From NCBI RefSeq assembly GCF_002812485.1, contig NZ_CP025003.1:124001-188000 (forward strand): a stretch of 64,000 nucleotides of DNA. Direction: 5' to 3'. The notes beneath the pieces were generated by a model. It searched no databases. It was not told the DNA's origin and was given only the letters and a program-made list of their open reading frames with translations. This document shows positions 23,980 to 32,945 of the stretch, piece by piece. The translations under genes and the position numbers were made by a program. How positions within the stretch are numbered: position 1 is the first letter of the stretch; each line of letters begins with the position of its first letter. The DNA is from Dickeya fangzhongdai. Its GTDB lineage: Bacteria; Pseudomonadota; Gammaproteobacteria; Enterobacterales; Enterobacteriaceae.

Positions 23980-26354
23980 TTCCCCTCCTTTATTGCTTTT
24001 GATACTCTGGAATGTCGTTCATCTCTGTCGTTATAGCCATTCTTTCCGCCATTTACTACTAATGTGACATCCAAAACACTGCCTGTTTTTGCAATATCTC
24101 TTAATGACTTACCATTCTTATCTATTTTATTACACCAGAAAAAGAAAGCTGATTCTACCGCATATTCAATTTCTGTAAGTAAGTCAGGGTTATTGACAAA
24201 ATCTCTCATGTCATCAGGATTGTTCGCATTATGTTGAATCGTGAAATCACGATAATTATCTTTTCCAGTTAACTGTATCATTCCCCTTCCTCTATATTTA
24301 TATCCGTCACCGCTATCTTCACTACCATTTCCTAATCGTTTAGCATAAACATAGTTTCCAAGATTTACTGGATTTCTTGCATAGTACGTCTCATGAGTCC
24401 ACAATTTTTCTCGTAATCGCCCGATTACACATTCATCACGAGAGTCATCATACTTTCCCTCTTTGCATCCGAAAAACTCTCTCATTCTTTTTGCACTATA
24501 TGAAAGTCCTTCTTCTAACGGTTTAAATTGACTTTCATGGCCAATTTGAGAAAGAAAATGTGCAATTTCAACATCATCATTAATTTTATATCTAATTGCA
24601 TATTTGTTCATATATGGTAGAACAATATCACATTGATTTTTATTCATTCCAAGATTTGCTGCTAATACCATGTTAATTGTTATTGGTCCATCTGTTGAAC
24701 TAATATAATCCAAAAACTCCACCGGATGAAAATGCCAAACAGGTTTGCCCGATTTAAACTCGGGAACCTCACTCATCCACGCCATATCATCCCGCCACTT
24801 TTTCAGATACGGCATCATTTCAGGGTAACTGTCGTTGTTAAGGAAAGATTGCCAGTGTTTATGTTTGCTGTCGCCAAACCATTCGCTATCATGTTTGACT
24901 ATCAGCCGACGCACCAGGTCTGGTACGTTATTTTCTCCGGAATGTAAATTTTCGAAGATACGTTTTTCAAATGCAGCCAGTTCGTACTGTGATAAATTCC
25001 CGTCATTGTTCTGGTCTATGACTTTCACCAGCTTCTTATACGTCTCGGATCCCTGTTGGCCTTCGAACTCGGTATCTCCCCGCAGGGATTTTGATACCCA
25101 GTCAAAAATGCCTTTGAGAAAATTTTCTTTTAGCAGAGAACCGAAATCCTCCGTCGAGGCTTCTTCCAGCGTAATAAAGCCAAGTTCAGACAAATCATGT
25201 TGGCTCAACACGTCCACATCCTGGCCTTTCACCCAGTTATCCGGCGCAATTTGAAACCACGTTGCTCCCTGAGCATCTATCGGGCTGGCTTTATCACGAG
25301 GCAGAATTCTTCCGTCATCCGTACTTTTGGTCACCGTATTTGTTGGCGTAAATGTTGTTTCGTCACCTTCACCGGATTTCTGATATAACGGCTTTCCTGC
25401 TTTTATCTTCACAAAGGCTCGGCCGGTTTTAATCTGTTTGGGATTAGAGAGAAAACCGGGCATATTGGTATCGACACTGATGACTTCAATGTGCGAATAA
25501 AAGTCTATATCCACACCACCAGAACCGGATTTGGCGGGGGAGTTATCTTCTGCTAAAAAACCGATCGCGTCTCCGGCGTTGATCGTCAGTTTCTCTCCGG
25601 GGATGACCACCGCATTATATTCCCCATGCTCAACAGCTTTAGTCATCCATTCCGGCATACGGTGATAGCGAGGGGTAACCGGCTCGACAAATCGATCCTC
25701 CAGGGAAACCCAGAATTTTTTTTCACTCACACTCCCATCTTTCAGGAGTTGGGCCAACCCGAAAACACCGTTAGTAGTTTCGTGCCCTATTTTGAATGTT
25801 TCCTGTTTTGAAACCACCAGTAAATCATTTTCTTTGAGTGTGATATTTCCCACTTTAGGCAATTTTTGCCCGCTGATTTCCCGGCCATTGTATTCGCTTG
25901 TCGATAAGTTATTTATATTGGGTTTGACACGATAACAATTCGTCAGCGTTGGGTAAGCAGAAACTGGGGCGAGGTGCATATACAGCGTGTAAAACGTCAG
26001 CCAGGTGCTCTGGTCGTCCGGATTCGGTTGATGTTCCGAACGCACCAGCAAAAACGTGCTGGAATAGCGCAACTGATATTTGTCATACGGCGCGGTGCAG
26101 TAGTTTTTGTTGATGCGCCATGCCGCCACTTCCCCGTTGGCGATACACTGAAGTGGAACCGCTCTGTCGGCGTTCGCCGAGGTCAGCACTGATTCCGGGG
26201 CGCTACGACGGCTGATGTGGATGCCGCCATGCCACTGTCGGTTACTGCTAGCCAGCCACCAGCCGTCCGGTTCATTCCGCAAGACGTTCAGTAACGTATC
26301 CAGACTGTCGTAATCCTTGCCATCCGCTTTCCGTATCGGATAACGCGTGTCCAT
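23976..26354 (-). CDS. Probable T6SS effector: M23-like domain, EF-hand and GH19 lysozyme/chitinase domain
   Basis: The 792-residue protein has no signal peptide. Residues 1-135 resemble an M23 peptidase fold, with WHGGIHI (41-47) and TLYMHLAP (123-130), but the first metal motif reads HxxxH instead of HxxxD, so activity is uncertain. SH3-like strands follow (165-380). A textbook EF-hand loop with ligands D447, N449, D451, N453, S455 and E458 sits inside a helical region. Residues about 555-790 are a GH19 chitinase/lysozyme-like domain with catalytic-glutamate motif SQIGHESQF (Glu607) and YRGRGMIQLTG. It probably cleaves peptidoglycan glycan strands of rivals. GC is higher in the 5' half, falling toward the 3' end. 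Confidence 0.8.
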   Translation of the reverse strand: MDTRYPIRKADGKDYDSLDTLLNVLRNEPDGWWLASSNRQWHGGIHISRRSAPESVLTSANADRAVPLQCIANGEVAAWRINKNYCTAPYDKYQLRYSSTFLLVRSEHQPNPDDQSTWLTFYTLYMHLAPVSAYPTLTNCYRVKPNINNLSTSEYNGREISGQKLPKVGNITLKENDLLVVSKQETFKIGHETTNGVFGLAQLLKDGSVSEKKFWVSLEDRFVEPVTPRYHRMPEWMTKAVEHGEYNAVVIPGEKLTINAGDAIGFLAEDNSPAKSGSGGVDIDFYSHIEVISVDTNMPGFLSNPKQIKTGRAFVKIKAGKPLYQKSGEGDETTFTPTNTVTKSTDDGRILPRDKASPIDAQGATWFQIAPDNWVKGQDVDVLSQHDLSELGFITLEEASTEDFGSLLKENFLKGIFDWVSKSLRGDTEFEGQQGSETYKKLVKVIDQNNDGNLSQYELAAFEKRIFENLHSGENNVPDLVRRLIVKHDSEWFGDSKHKHWQSFLNNDSYPEMMPYLKKWRDDMAWMSEVPEFKSGKPVWHFHPVEFLDYISSTDGPITINMVLAANLGMNKNQCDIVLPYMNKYAIRYKINDDVEIAHFLSQIGHESQFKPLEEGLSYSAKRMREFFGCKEGKYDDSRDECVIGRLREKLWTHETYYARNPVNLGNYVYAKRLGNGSEDSGDGYKYRGRGMIQLTGKDNYRDFTIQHNANNPDDMRDFVNNPDLLTEIEYAVESAFFFWCNKIDKNGKSLRDIAKTGSVLDVTLVVNGGKNGYNDRDERHSRVSKAIKEGK

Positions 26355-26542
26355 CCTGTTCTCCCTTGCACCGTCAGAGCGATCGGCCTGATCGTAAACG
26401 GTTTCTTCCTGAATGCAGACGGTAACATACGCTTTATCCGCACATCATGCCAGATGATTGCGGTATGGGCTGGGGTTCCTGAATAGCTGGTGATAAGTGT
26501 GATTCTATCCCTGTCAGTGTAGAAAAACTGAGCGCTGATTTA

Positions 26543-26863
26543 CTACCCAACCGTTTTCACTAACGCCAAAATCTCTGCCCGTTTCTCTGGTGACAGCCCC
26601 AAAAACGCCAGCATCAATTCTGCCAGTTCATCATCAGCGGTGTAGAAGAATGCCAGCGGGACGTCGAGCGCGTCCGCGAGTTGTTGAGCGGTGTCAATGC
26701 TGGCTTCGTGCACGCCCTTTTCATAACGGTTAATACGGGGGCTTGCCACAAATTCATCGATCCCGGCAGCGATGCCGAGTTTTTTTTGTGAGAGGCCTTT
26801 CGCGAGCCGGGCTTGCTTAAGTCGTTGACAGAAAACGTCATGGTAGTTTGGTCTTGATTTCAT
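26543..26863 (-). CDS. Small XRE-family helix-turn-helix repressor
   Basis: The 106-residue protein has a Cro/CI-type helix-turn-helix at about 13-68 (LKQARLAKGLSQKKLG, INRYEKGVHEASIDT, LADALDVPLAFFY). A short C-terminal helical tail (LSPEKRAEILALVK) is typical of small chromosomal or phage-derived regulators with a dimerising tail. The start ATG at 26863 has no ribosome site and lies one base from a perfect palindrome, so the transcript may be leaderless and self-repressed. No toxin partner is adjacent, and it is transcribed in the same direction as the effector cluster 190 bp downstream. Confidence 0.88.
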   Translation of the reverse strand: MKSRPNYHDVFCQRLKQARLAKGLSQKKLGIAAGIDEFVASPRINRYEKGVHEASIDTAQQLADALDVPLAFFYTADDELAELMLAFLGLSPEKRAEILALVKTVG

Positions 26864-26864
26864 G

Positions 26865-26915
26865 ACTACGAGAATCGTAGTTTTTGCTTGAGTGAGATAC
26901 TACGATTATCGTAGT
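26865..26915. promoter_or_regulatory. Two perfect 17-bp operator-like palindromes upstream of the XRE gene
   Basis: ACTACGAGAATCGTAGT (26865-26881) and ACTACGATTATCGTAGT (26899-26915) share identical 7-bp arms and differ only in the 3-bp centre. Centres are 34 bp apart, about three helical turns. Placed right at the regulator's start codon, they are most likely its own operators. Confidence 0.75.
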
Positions 26916-26977
26916 TATGGTCGACATTGCTGTTTAGCGTCGATGCGATCAGGCGGAAAACGGAGTATAGTAAGCAG

Positions 26978-27003
26978 CAAAAACGCCCTGAAAACAGGGC
27001 GTT
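26978..27003 (-). terminator. Terminator downstream of yicC
   Basis: Stem AACGCCCTG (26982-26990), loop AAAA, stem CAGGGCGTT (26995-27003), with a short T-run on the minus strand after it, 27 bp beyond the yicC stop. Confidence 0.75.
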
Positions 27004-27030
27004 GTAATAGTCGGTAGCGCAGTACAGAAA

Positions 27031-27894
27031 TCACTCGATATTCTGAATCTGCTCCCGCATCTGCTCAATCAGCACTTTCAGTTCGATGGCGGAGGCGGTG
27101 ACGTCGGCGTTGATGGATTTGGAACCCAGCGTGTTCGATTCGCGGTTGAATTCCTGCATCATGAAGTCCAGACGGCGGCCGACGGCTTCCTGCTTGTTGA
27201 GGATTTTGTAGGTTTCCCGCACGTGGGCTTCCAGCCGGTCGAGTTCTTCGGCTACGTCGATGCGCTGCGCCAGCAGCACCAGCTCCTGCTCCAGCCGGTT
27301 GCCGTCGAGTTGCACCTGCGCTTCATCCAGCTTGCTTTGCAGTTTTTCCCGCTGCCATTGCAGAATGTTCGGCATGTGGGCGCGAACCTTGGCGACTTCG
27401 GCGCTGACGCCCACCAGCCGCTGTTCAATCAGCGCCTTGAGCGCGTTGCCTTCGCTTTCGCGGGCGAGGATGAAGTCGTCCAGCGCGGCTTCCAGCGCCT
27501 GCATCAGTTCGGCGCTGATGGCGTCCAGATCCTGCTCCTGCGCCGACATCACCCCCGGCCAGCGCAGGATGTCGAGCGGGTTGACCTCGCCTTCGTCGCT
27601 CTGCATTTTCACCCAGTTCGCCGCCGTCACCAGCTGTTTGGCCAGTTGCTCGTTGAGGATGAGTTGCCCTTGTGCGCGCGGGTCCAGCTCAAAACGCAGG
27701 CCGCACTCGATTTTGCCGCGGGTCAGGCGGTTGCGGATGCGTTCGCGGATTACCGGCTCTAAGCTGCGGAACTGCTCGGGTAAACGGATGTAGGTTTCCA
27801 GATAACGCTGGTTTACGGAGCGAAGCTCCCAGGCGGCGCTACCCCAGTCACCCTTGATTTCTCGCCGGGCGTAAGCGGTCATGCTACGAATCAT
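27031..27894 (-). CDS. yicC: YicC family endoribonuclease
   Basis: The 287-residue protein begins MIRSMTAYARREIKGDWGSAAWELRS, the universal YicC start, so I place the start at 27894 instead of at the longer upstream frame. The YicC-like N-terminal domain is followed by the DUF1732 C-terminal region ending NADVTASAIELKVLIEQMREQIQNIE. YicC proteins are RNA-cleaving enzymes linked to small-RNA turnover and stationary-phase survival. In E. coli yicC lies immediately beside and divergent from rph. Here rph is at 50825, so about 23 kb of peptide-use genes separate them. Confidence 0.95.
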   Translation of the reverse strand: MIRSMTAYARREIKGDWGSAAWELRSVNQRYLETYIRLPEQFRSLEPVIRERIRNRLTRGKIECGLRFELDPRAQGQLILNEQLAKQLVTAANWVKMQSDEGEVNPLDILRWPGVMSAQEQDLDAISAELMQALEAALDDFILARESEGNALKALIEQRLVGVSAEVAKVRAHMPNILQWQREKLQSKLDEAQVQLDGNRLEQELVLLAQRIDVAEELDRLEAHVRETYKILNKQEAVGRRLDFMMQEFNRESNTLGSKSINADVTASAIELKVLIEQMREQIQNIE

Positions 27895-28023
27895 CGGTGC
27901 ATACCTGTTAAGAAGTGATGGGGTAATTATAACGGGCGGTTTGCCAAAAGCGACAGCGGTAACGGACTGACAAATCACGGCTTCCGGCCAAACCACGCGA
28001 TGGCCGAAAGCGTACGGCGGCGG

Positions 28024-28932
28024 TTATGCCGCTTCCAGCAGCGGCAGACACTGGCTGGCGAGTTCGCGGCACTTGCTTTTCAGCACCTGTTTGAGCTGCA
28101 GGATCTCGCGGGATTGCGGGATGTCGCGGCGGCTGATCAGCATCACCTCAAACGGCAGCGGCTGGCTGATGGGCACGATTTTGAGCTGATCGGCATAACG
28201 GCGCGCGGTGAACAGGTCGACGATGCCGGTGCCGCCGCCCGCCAGCACCATATCGGCGATCACCGAGTAGGTCTTGATGTACAGCGAAGCCGCCGGTTTG
28301 AGGCGACGATCGCGCAGCGCGCGGTGCACCACCTGGCCCAGCGGGTCCTGCTGCTGCATCATCAGCAGGTTGTTGTGGCACAGCCATTCCAGCGATACCG
28401 GCCCCTGTTGCGGGCTGTCTTTCGGCAGAATCGCCACCATCCGCGACTGGCACAGCGGCTCGGCCAGCAAATCCGGCGGCACCTGTTGGCCGAACACCAG
28501 CGCCAGGTCGAGCTGATGCTGCTGAATATTCTGACACAGGGTGCTGAAATGCTCGGTGACCAGCTCCATATTCACCAGCGGCGCCTGTTGCTGAAACTCC
28601 ACCATCGCCGGGGCGACAATCATCTGGCCAAAGGCGTGCGCCGCACCGAGCCGCACCGCCTCGCGCTGGCCTTTGCGGATCTGTTCGGTCAGGCGGGAAA
28701 TACTCTGTAATTGGCTGTAAAGCTGTTCGATTTCCGGCATCAGCCGTTGCCCTTCCACCGTTGGCACCAATCCTTGCGAACGGCGTTCGAACAGCGCGAA
28801 ACCCAGTTGCTGTTCGGCGTGATTCAGCACCCGGCTGACGTTGGGCTGGGAAACGTTGAGTAACCGCGCCGCGCCGCTGATGGTGCCGGCCTGAACGATC
28901 GCCTGAAAGACTTCGATGTGGCGTAAACGCAT
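28024..28932 (-). CDS. LysR-family transcriptional regulator
   Basis: The 302-residue regulator starts MRLRHIEVFQAIVQAGTISGAARLLNVSQ at ATG 28932, a standard LysR helix-turn-helix (residues 1-60). The effector-binding domain follows from about 90 (VRLGAAHAFGQMIVAPAM to LKQVLKSKCRELA). A longer upstream frame is not supported. It lies 128 bp downstream of the membrane dipeptidase gene and near the divergent peptide-transport operon, so it likely senses a peptide or amino acid and controls those genes. The motif VLAGGGTGIVDLFTARRYA is typical of regulators of amino-acid or peptide metabolism. Confidence 0.85.
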   Translation of the reverse strand: MRLRHIEVFQAIVQAGTISGAARLLNVSQPNVSRVLNHAEQQLGFALFERRSQGLVPTVEGQRLMPEIEQLYSQLQSISRLTEQIRKGQREAVRLGAAHAFGQMIVAPAMVEFQQQAPLVNMELVTEHFSTLCQNIQQHQLDLALVFGQQVPPDLLAEPLCQSRMVAILPKDSPQQGPVSLEWLCHNNLLMMQQQDPLGQVVHRALRDRRLKPAASLYIKTYSVIADMVLAGGGTGIVDLFTARRYADQLKIVPISQPLPFEVMLISRRDIPQSREILQLKQVLKSKCRELASQCLPLLEAA

Positions 28933-29060
28933 AACCTGAGTCCTGTTGTGTGATGTGTGCCCGACCGGCCCGATGGAGCACGATCCAACGCAGAAACAAG
29001 CAAGATTCACGCCATGTTACTGAAAAACGCGGCCGAATGGCGGCAGGCCGCGTCCGTTGG

Positions 29061-30137
29061 CTATTCGCCCCAGGTGGCTTCCAGCACCCGCAGCCAGTTG
29101 CCGTAACAGATTTTCTCCAACAGGGTGCGTGAGTAGCCGCGATCGGCCAGCGCCTGCACCAAAATGGGGAAACCCGCCACATCTTTGAGGTCGCCCGGGA
29201 TGGTGGTGCCGTCCAGATCGGAACCGAAGCCGACGCCATTTTCGCCCAGTTTTTCCAGCAGATACTCCACATGACGCACGATCTCCTGCACCGTGGCGGA
29301 CGGGTCTTTCTGGCCGTCGGCACGCAGGAAGGAGGTACCGAAATTGACGCCGACAAAGCCGTCGCGCTCGCGGATAGCCGCCAGCTGGCGGTCGGTGAGG
29401 TTGCGCGACTGGGCGCACAGCGCGTGGGCGTTGGAGTGGCTGGCTACCAGCGGCGCGTCGGAAACCGCCGCCGTCTGCCAGAAGCCTTTTTCATCCATGT
29501 GGGAGAGGTCCACCAGAATGCGTTTGGCGTTGCAGGCGCGCACCAGCCGTAGCCCGGCATCGGTCAGGCCATCGCCGGTGTCGGGCGAGGAAGGGAAACG
29601 GAACGGCACTCCCTGACCAAAGATATTCGGCCGGCTCCACAGCGGCCCCAGGCTGCGCAGCCCGGCGGCGTAGAGAATATCCAGCAGCTCCAGGTCGGCA
29701 TCCAGCATCTCGGCGCCTTCGATGTGCATCACCGCCGCCACTACGCCGTCCGCCATGCAGCGACGGATATCGGCCGCACTGCGGCACACCCGCAGTTGCC
29801 CGGCGGATGCCGCTTCAAGGCGCAGTAGGGTGGCGAGCATCCAGAAGCTGACGTCGCGCGCCTGCGCCATGGACGGGGTGGTTAATAAAACGTTGCCATC
29901 TGGTATGGATGTTGCATCACTCTGGTTCGAGGGAACGTAGGTGGCGAACAGGCCGCCGGCGAATCCGCCCTGCCGGATCCGGGGCAGGTCAATATGACCC
30001 TGCGACGGCCCGTTCAGAAAGGCATCGGTCGGATTATCGCGATGAAGTCGCCACAGGCGTGACAGCACGTCGTTGTGGCCATCGAAGACAGGGAGATTAT
30101 GTACAAGCGGCTTGTCTGACATGGGCGAATCTGACAT
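29061..30137 (-). CDS. Membrane dipeptidase (M19, renal-dipeptidase family)
   Basis: The 358-residue zinc enzyme has the M19 metal set: FDGHNDVL (His21, Asp23), MHIEGAE, LVDLSHMDEKGFW, ASHSNAHAL and GSDLDG. These enzymes hydrolyse dipeptides, many with a D-residue at the C-terminal side, and are common in D-amino-acid peptide catabolism. No signal peptide is visible, so it is cytoplasmic. It is divergent from the peptide ABC transporter operon starting at 30340, implying joint regulation through the 200-bp shared region. The imported dipeptides are its probable substrates. Confidence 0.9.
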   Translation of the reverse strand: MSDSPMSDKPLVHNLPVFDGHNDVLSRLWRLHRDNPTDAFLNGPSQGHIDLPRIRQGGFAGGLFATYVPSNQSDATSIPDGNVLLTTPSMAQARDVSFWMLATLLRLEAASAGQLRVCRSAADIRRCMADGVVAAVMHIEGAEMLDADLELLDILYAAGLRSLGPLWSRPNIFGQGVPFRFPSSPDTGDGLTDAGLRLVRACNAKRILVDLSHMDEKGFWQTAAVSDAPLVASHSNAHALCAQSRNLTDRQLAAIRERDGFVGVNFGTSFLRADGQKDPSATVQEIVRHVEYLLEKLGENGVGFGSDLDGTTIPGDLKDVAGFPILVQALADRGYSRTLLEKICYGNWLRVLEATWGE

Positions 30138-30186
30138 GGAAGAAAGTACCGATACTGGATTGAAAGAAGAATGATTTTCTGAAATG

Positions 30187-30217
30187 GAACCTGCTCTGCA
30201 CCATGCTGGTGCGGTTC
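30187..30217. promoter_or_regulatory. Inverted repeat in the divergent dipeptidase/transporter control region
   Basis: Nested arms GAACC...GGTTC and GCACCA-TGC-TGGTGC are centred near 30205, about 130 bp before the transporter operon. It may be an operator for the nearby LysR regulator; the sequence alone cannot show this. Confidence 0.4.
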
Positions 30218-30339
30218 ATTCAGGCGGAGAAATTTTGTTCGCCGCAGCACCATTTAAGCCAGCGCCTGTGATATCTGTCAAGCCGCAGACAGAAAAAATA
30301 TATTTTATTTTATTTTAAAATCAGACACTTGGGGGATTA

Positions 30340-31935
30340 ATGGTCACCAGAAGACGTTTTCTTGCCGGTTGCGCTACCGTGCCTTTCCTGTCCTGGCTCA
30401 ATCTGAACACCGCGTTTGCCGATACGCCGCCGTCCATGCTGGTGATGGCGATGCAGCTCGATAACATGACCAGTCTCGACCCGCAGGAAGGGTTTGAGGC
30501 GGTAGGGACCGAAATCATCGGCAACCTGTACCAGCGTCTGGTGATGCCAAACCCGGCCAACCCGCAAGAGGTGATTGGCGATCTGGCCGTCAGTTGGGAG
30601 GTTGGCAACGACAGCAAAACCTTCACCTTCCACCTCAATCCGAAAGCCAAATTCGCCGACGGTTCGCCGGTTACCGCCGACGATGCCGCCTTCTCGTTGC
30701 AGCGCGCGGTCAAGCTGGACAAGAGCCCGGCGTTCATCATCAACCAGTTCGGTTTTACCAAAGACAACGTGGAGCAGCACATCACCGCGCCGGATGAAAA
30801 AACGCTGGTGATAAGCCTGGATAAGCCGGCGGCGGAAACCTTCCTGCTGTACTGCCTGTCTGCGCCGGTGGGCAGCATCGTGCAGAAAAAGGCGGCGCTG
30901 GCTAATCAGCAGAACAACGATCTGGGCAACCAATGGCTGAAACAGAACAGCGCCGGCTCCGGCCCGTTCTCGCTGGTGAGCTGGAAAGCCAGCGAAAGCA
31001 TCATCCTGCAGAAGAACGATCACTTCCCGACTGACAACGCCTTTAAGCGCGTCCTGCTCAAGCACATCGTCGACCCGTCCGCCCAGTTGCTGATGCTGCA
31101 GAAAGGGGACGTGGATATCGCCCGCAACCTGACCACCGAGCAGATTCGCCCGCTGGTGAACGACAGTAACTACCATCTGGTGCGTCAGAGCATCGCCAGC
31201 GTGATGCTGCTGTCCTGTAACACCGCCAACGAATTCCTGAAAAAACCGCAGGTGTGGCAGGCTATCAAGTGGGCGCTGGACTACGACAGCATCCAGAAAA
31301 ACATTCTGCCGCTGACGCACAAGGTGCATCAGAGCTTCCTGCCGGGCGGTTTTCCGGCGGCGCTGGACGACACCCCGTTCCATCTGGATGTCGCCAAAGC
31401 CAAAGCGTTGCTGAAAGACGCCGGTTATCCGGACGGCTTTGAGATTACGATGGATCACTACTCCGCCCAGCCGCATCCGGATATTGCGCAGGCGATCCAG
31501 ACCCAGCTTGGCGCTATCGGCATCAAGGTGAAGCTGATTGCGGCGGAAAACCGTCAGGTACTCACTAAAATGCGCGCCCGCCAGCAGCAACTGGCGCTGA
31601 CGGTGTGGGGAGCGGACTATTTCGACCCGAACTCCAACGCCGAAGCCTTCTGCGTCAATACCGACAACAGCGACGGCGCCCGCAATCGCACGCTGGCCTG
31701 GCGTTGCGGCTGGTCGGATGAAAAATTCAACCAGTTGACCGAACAGGCGCTGCATGAGCAGGACCCGGCCAAACGCATCGCGCTGTACGAAACCCTGCAA
31801 CGCAACCACCGCGAACTGAGCCCGTTCACGCTGATGATGCAGGATGAGAAAACGCTGGCCTGCCGTAAGAACCTCAGCGGCGTCACCATGACGGTATTGA
31901 GCAAAGTGCCTTACCAGCAGGTGAAGAAAGCCTGA
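30340..31935 (+). CDS. Peptide ABC transporter substrate-binding protein, Tat-exported
   Basis: The 531-residue SBP family 5 protein has a twin-arginine signal, TRRRFLAG, then a hydrophobic stretch and a probable cleavage site AFA-DT. Such export suggests folding or a cofactor before translocation, unusual for this family. The mature protein has the family layout: TSLDPQEGFEAVG, LAVSWEVGNDSKTFTFHL, ADDAAFSLQRAV, GPFSLVSWK and KWALDYDSIQ. It is the first gene of a six-gene rightward operon (binding protein, two permeases, two ATPases, S12 hydrolase). The start follows TTGGGGGATTA. Likely ligand: di- or oligopeptides. Confidence 0.9.
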   Translation: MVTRRRFLAGCATVPFLSWLNLNTAFADTPPSMLVMAMQLDNMTSLDPQEGFEAVGTEIIGNLYQRLVMPNPANPQEVIGDLAVSWEVGNDSKTFTFHLNPKAKFADGSPVTADDAAFSLQRAVKLDKSPAFIINQFGFTKDNVEQHITAPDEKTLVISLDKPAAETFLLYCLSAPVGSIVQKKAALANQQNNDLGNQWLKQNSAGSGPFSLVSWKASESIILQKNDHFPTDNAFKRVLLKHIVDPSAQLLMLQKGDVDIARNLTTEQIRPLVNDSNYHLVRQSIASVMLLSCNTANEFLKKPQVWQAIKWALDYDSIQKNILPLTHKVHQSFLPGGFPAALDDTPFHLDVAKAKALLKDAGYPDGFEITMDHYSAQPHPDIAQAIQTQLGAIGIKVKLIAAENRQVLTKMRARQQQLALTVWGADYFDPNSNAEAFCVNTDNSDGARNRTLAWRCGWSDEKFNQLTEQALHEQDPAKRIALYETLQRNHRELSPFTLMMQDEKTLACRKNLSGVTMTVLSKVPYQQVKKA

Positions 31936-32945
31936 TGCAGATACTGATCCGTTTTTGCAGTACGCTCGGCAGCCTGTTGCTGACCCTGCTGGGGTTATCG
32001 GTGCTGACCTTCTTCATCGGTCGTATCATGCCGACCGACCCGGTGCTCGCCGCCGTCGGGGACAATGCGCCCCAGGCGGTGGTGGAGCGGGTACGTCAGG
32101 AAATGGGGCTGGATCAGCCCCTGTGGATGCAGTACGGCCACTACCTGAACCAACTGCTGCACGGCGATCTGGGTCGCTCGGTGCTGACCTCTAATCCGGT
32201 GACCACCGATATCGCCCGCTACTTCCCCGCCACGCTGGAACTGGCGACCGCCGCGATCATCGTCGCGGCGTTGGTCGGCATTCCGCTCGGGGTGTGGGCG
32301 GCGGTGCGACAAGGACGCTGGGTGGATCAAACCATCCGCGTCGTCTGTCTGGCCGGGCATTCGCTGCCGGTGTTTGTGCTGGCGCTGCTGAGCCTGCTGA
32401 TTTTCTACGCGGTGCTGGGCATTGCGCCGGGGCCGGGGCGGCAGGACATCATCTTTCAGGACATGGTGCCGCACGTCACCGGGCTGCTGACGGTGGACTC
32501 GCTGCTGGCGGGCGACTATGACGCGTTGCGCGATGCGCTGGCGCACATGGTGCAGCCGGTGCTGATTCTGGCGTATTTCAGTATGGCCTACATCACCCGC
32601 ATGACCCGTACTTTCATGCTCAATGCGCTCGGCGGCGAGTTCGTGATCACCGCCCGCGCCAAAGGGCTGTCGTCCCGTCGGGTCGTCTGGCGGCATGCTT
32701 TCCCCACGGTGGCGGTGCAACTGGTGACGGTGCTGGCGCTGACCTACGCCGGGCTGCTGGAAGGCGCGGTGGTGACGGAAAACGTATTCTCCTGGCCGGG
32801 ACTGGGCCAGTACCTCACTACCGCGCTGCTCAATGCGGACATGAACCCGGTGGTGGGCGCCACATTGCTGGTGGGCGCGACCTACGTGCTGCTGAACCTG
32901 CTGGCTGACATTCTCTATCGACTTTTGGATCCCCGCGTAACATGA
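31935..32945 (+). CDS. Peptide ABC transporter permease (DppB type)
   Basis: The 336-residue inner-membrane protein has about six transmembrane segments and starts with the DppB-like RFCSTLGSLLLTLLGLSVLTFF. The periplasmic loop carries PLWMQYGHYLNQLLHGDLG, a family hallmark. The cytoplasmic EAA loop reads FVITARAKGLSSRRVVWRHAF. It overlaps the binding-protein stop by one base and the next permease gene by 4 bp, so the operon is tightly coupled. It forms the channel with the 32942-33844 protein. Confidence 0.93.
   Translation: MQILIRFCSTLGSLLLTLLGLSVLTFFIGRIMPTDPVLAAVGDNAPQAVVERVRQEMGLDQPLWMQYGHYLNQLLHGDLGRSVLTSNPVTTDIARYFPATLELATAAIIVAALVGIPLGVWAAVRQGRWVDQTIRVVCLAGHSLPVFVLALLSLLIFYAVLGIAPGPGRQDIIFQDMVPHVTGLLTVDSLLAGDYDALRDALAHMVQPVLILAYFSMAYITRMTRTFMLNALGGEFVITARAKGLSSRRVVWRHAFPTVAVQLVTVLALTYAGLLEGAVVTENVFSWPGLGQYLTTALLNADMNPVVGATLLVGATYVLLNLLADILYRLLDPRVT

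Noticed and set aside
30337..31809. A 490-codon open frame antisense to the Tat-exported binding protein
   Set aside because: The plus-strand gene has signal peptide, ribosome site and family motifs; the antisense frame has none.
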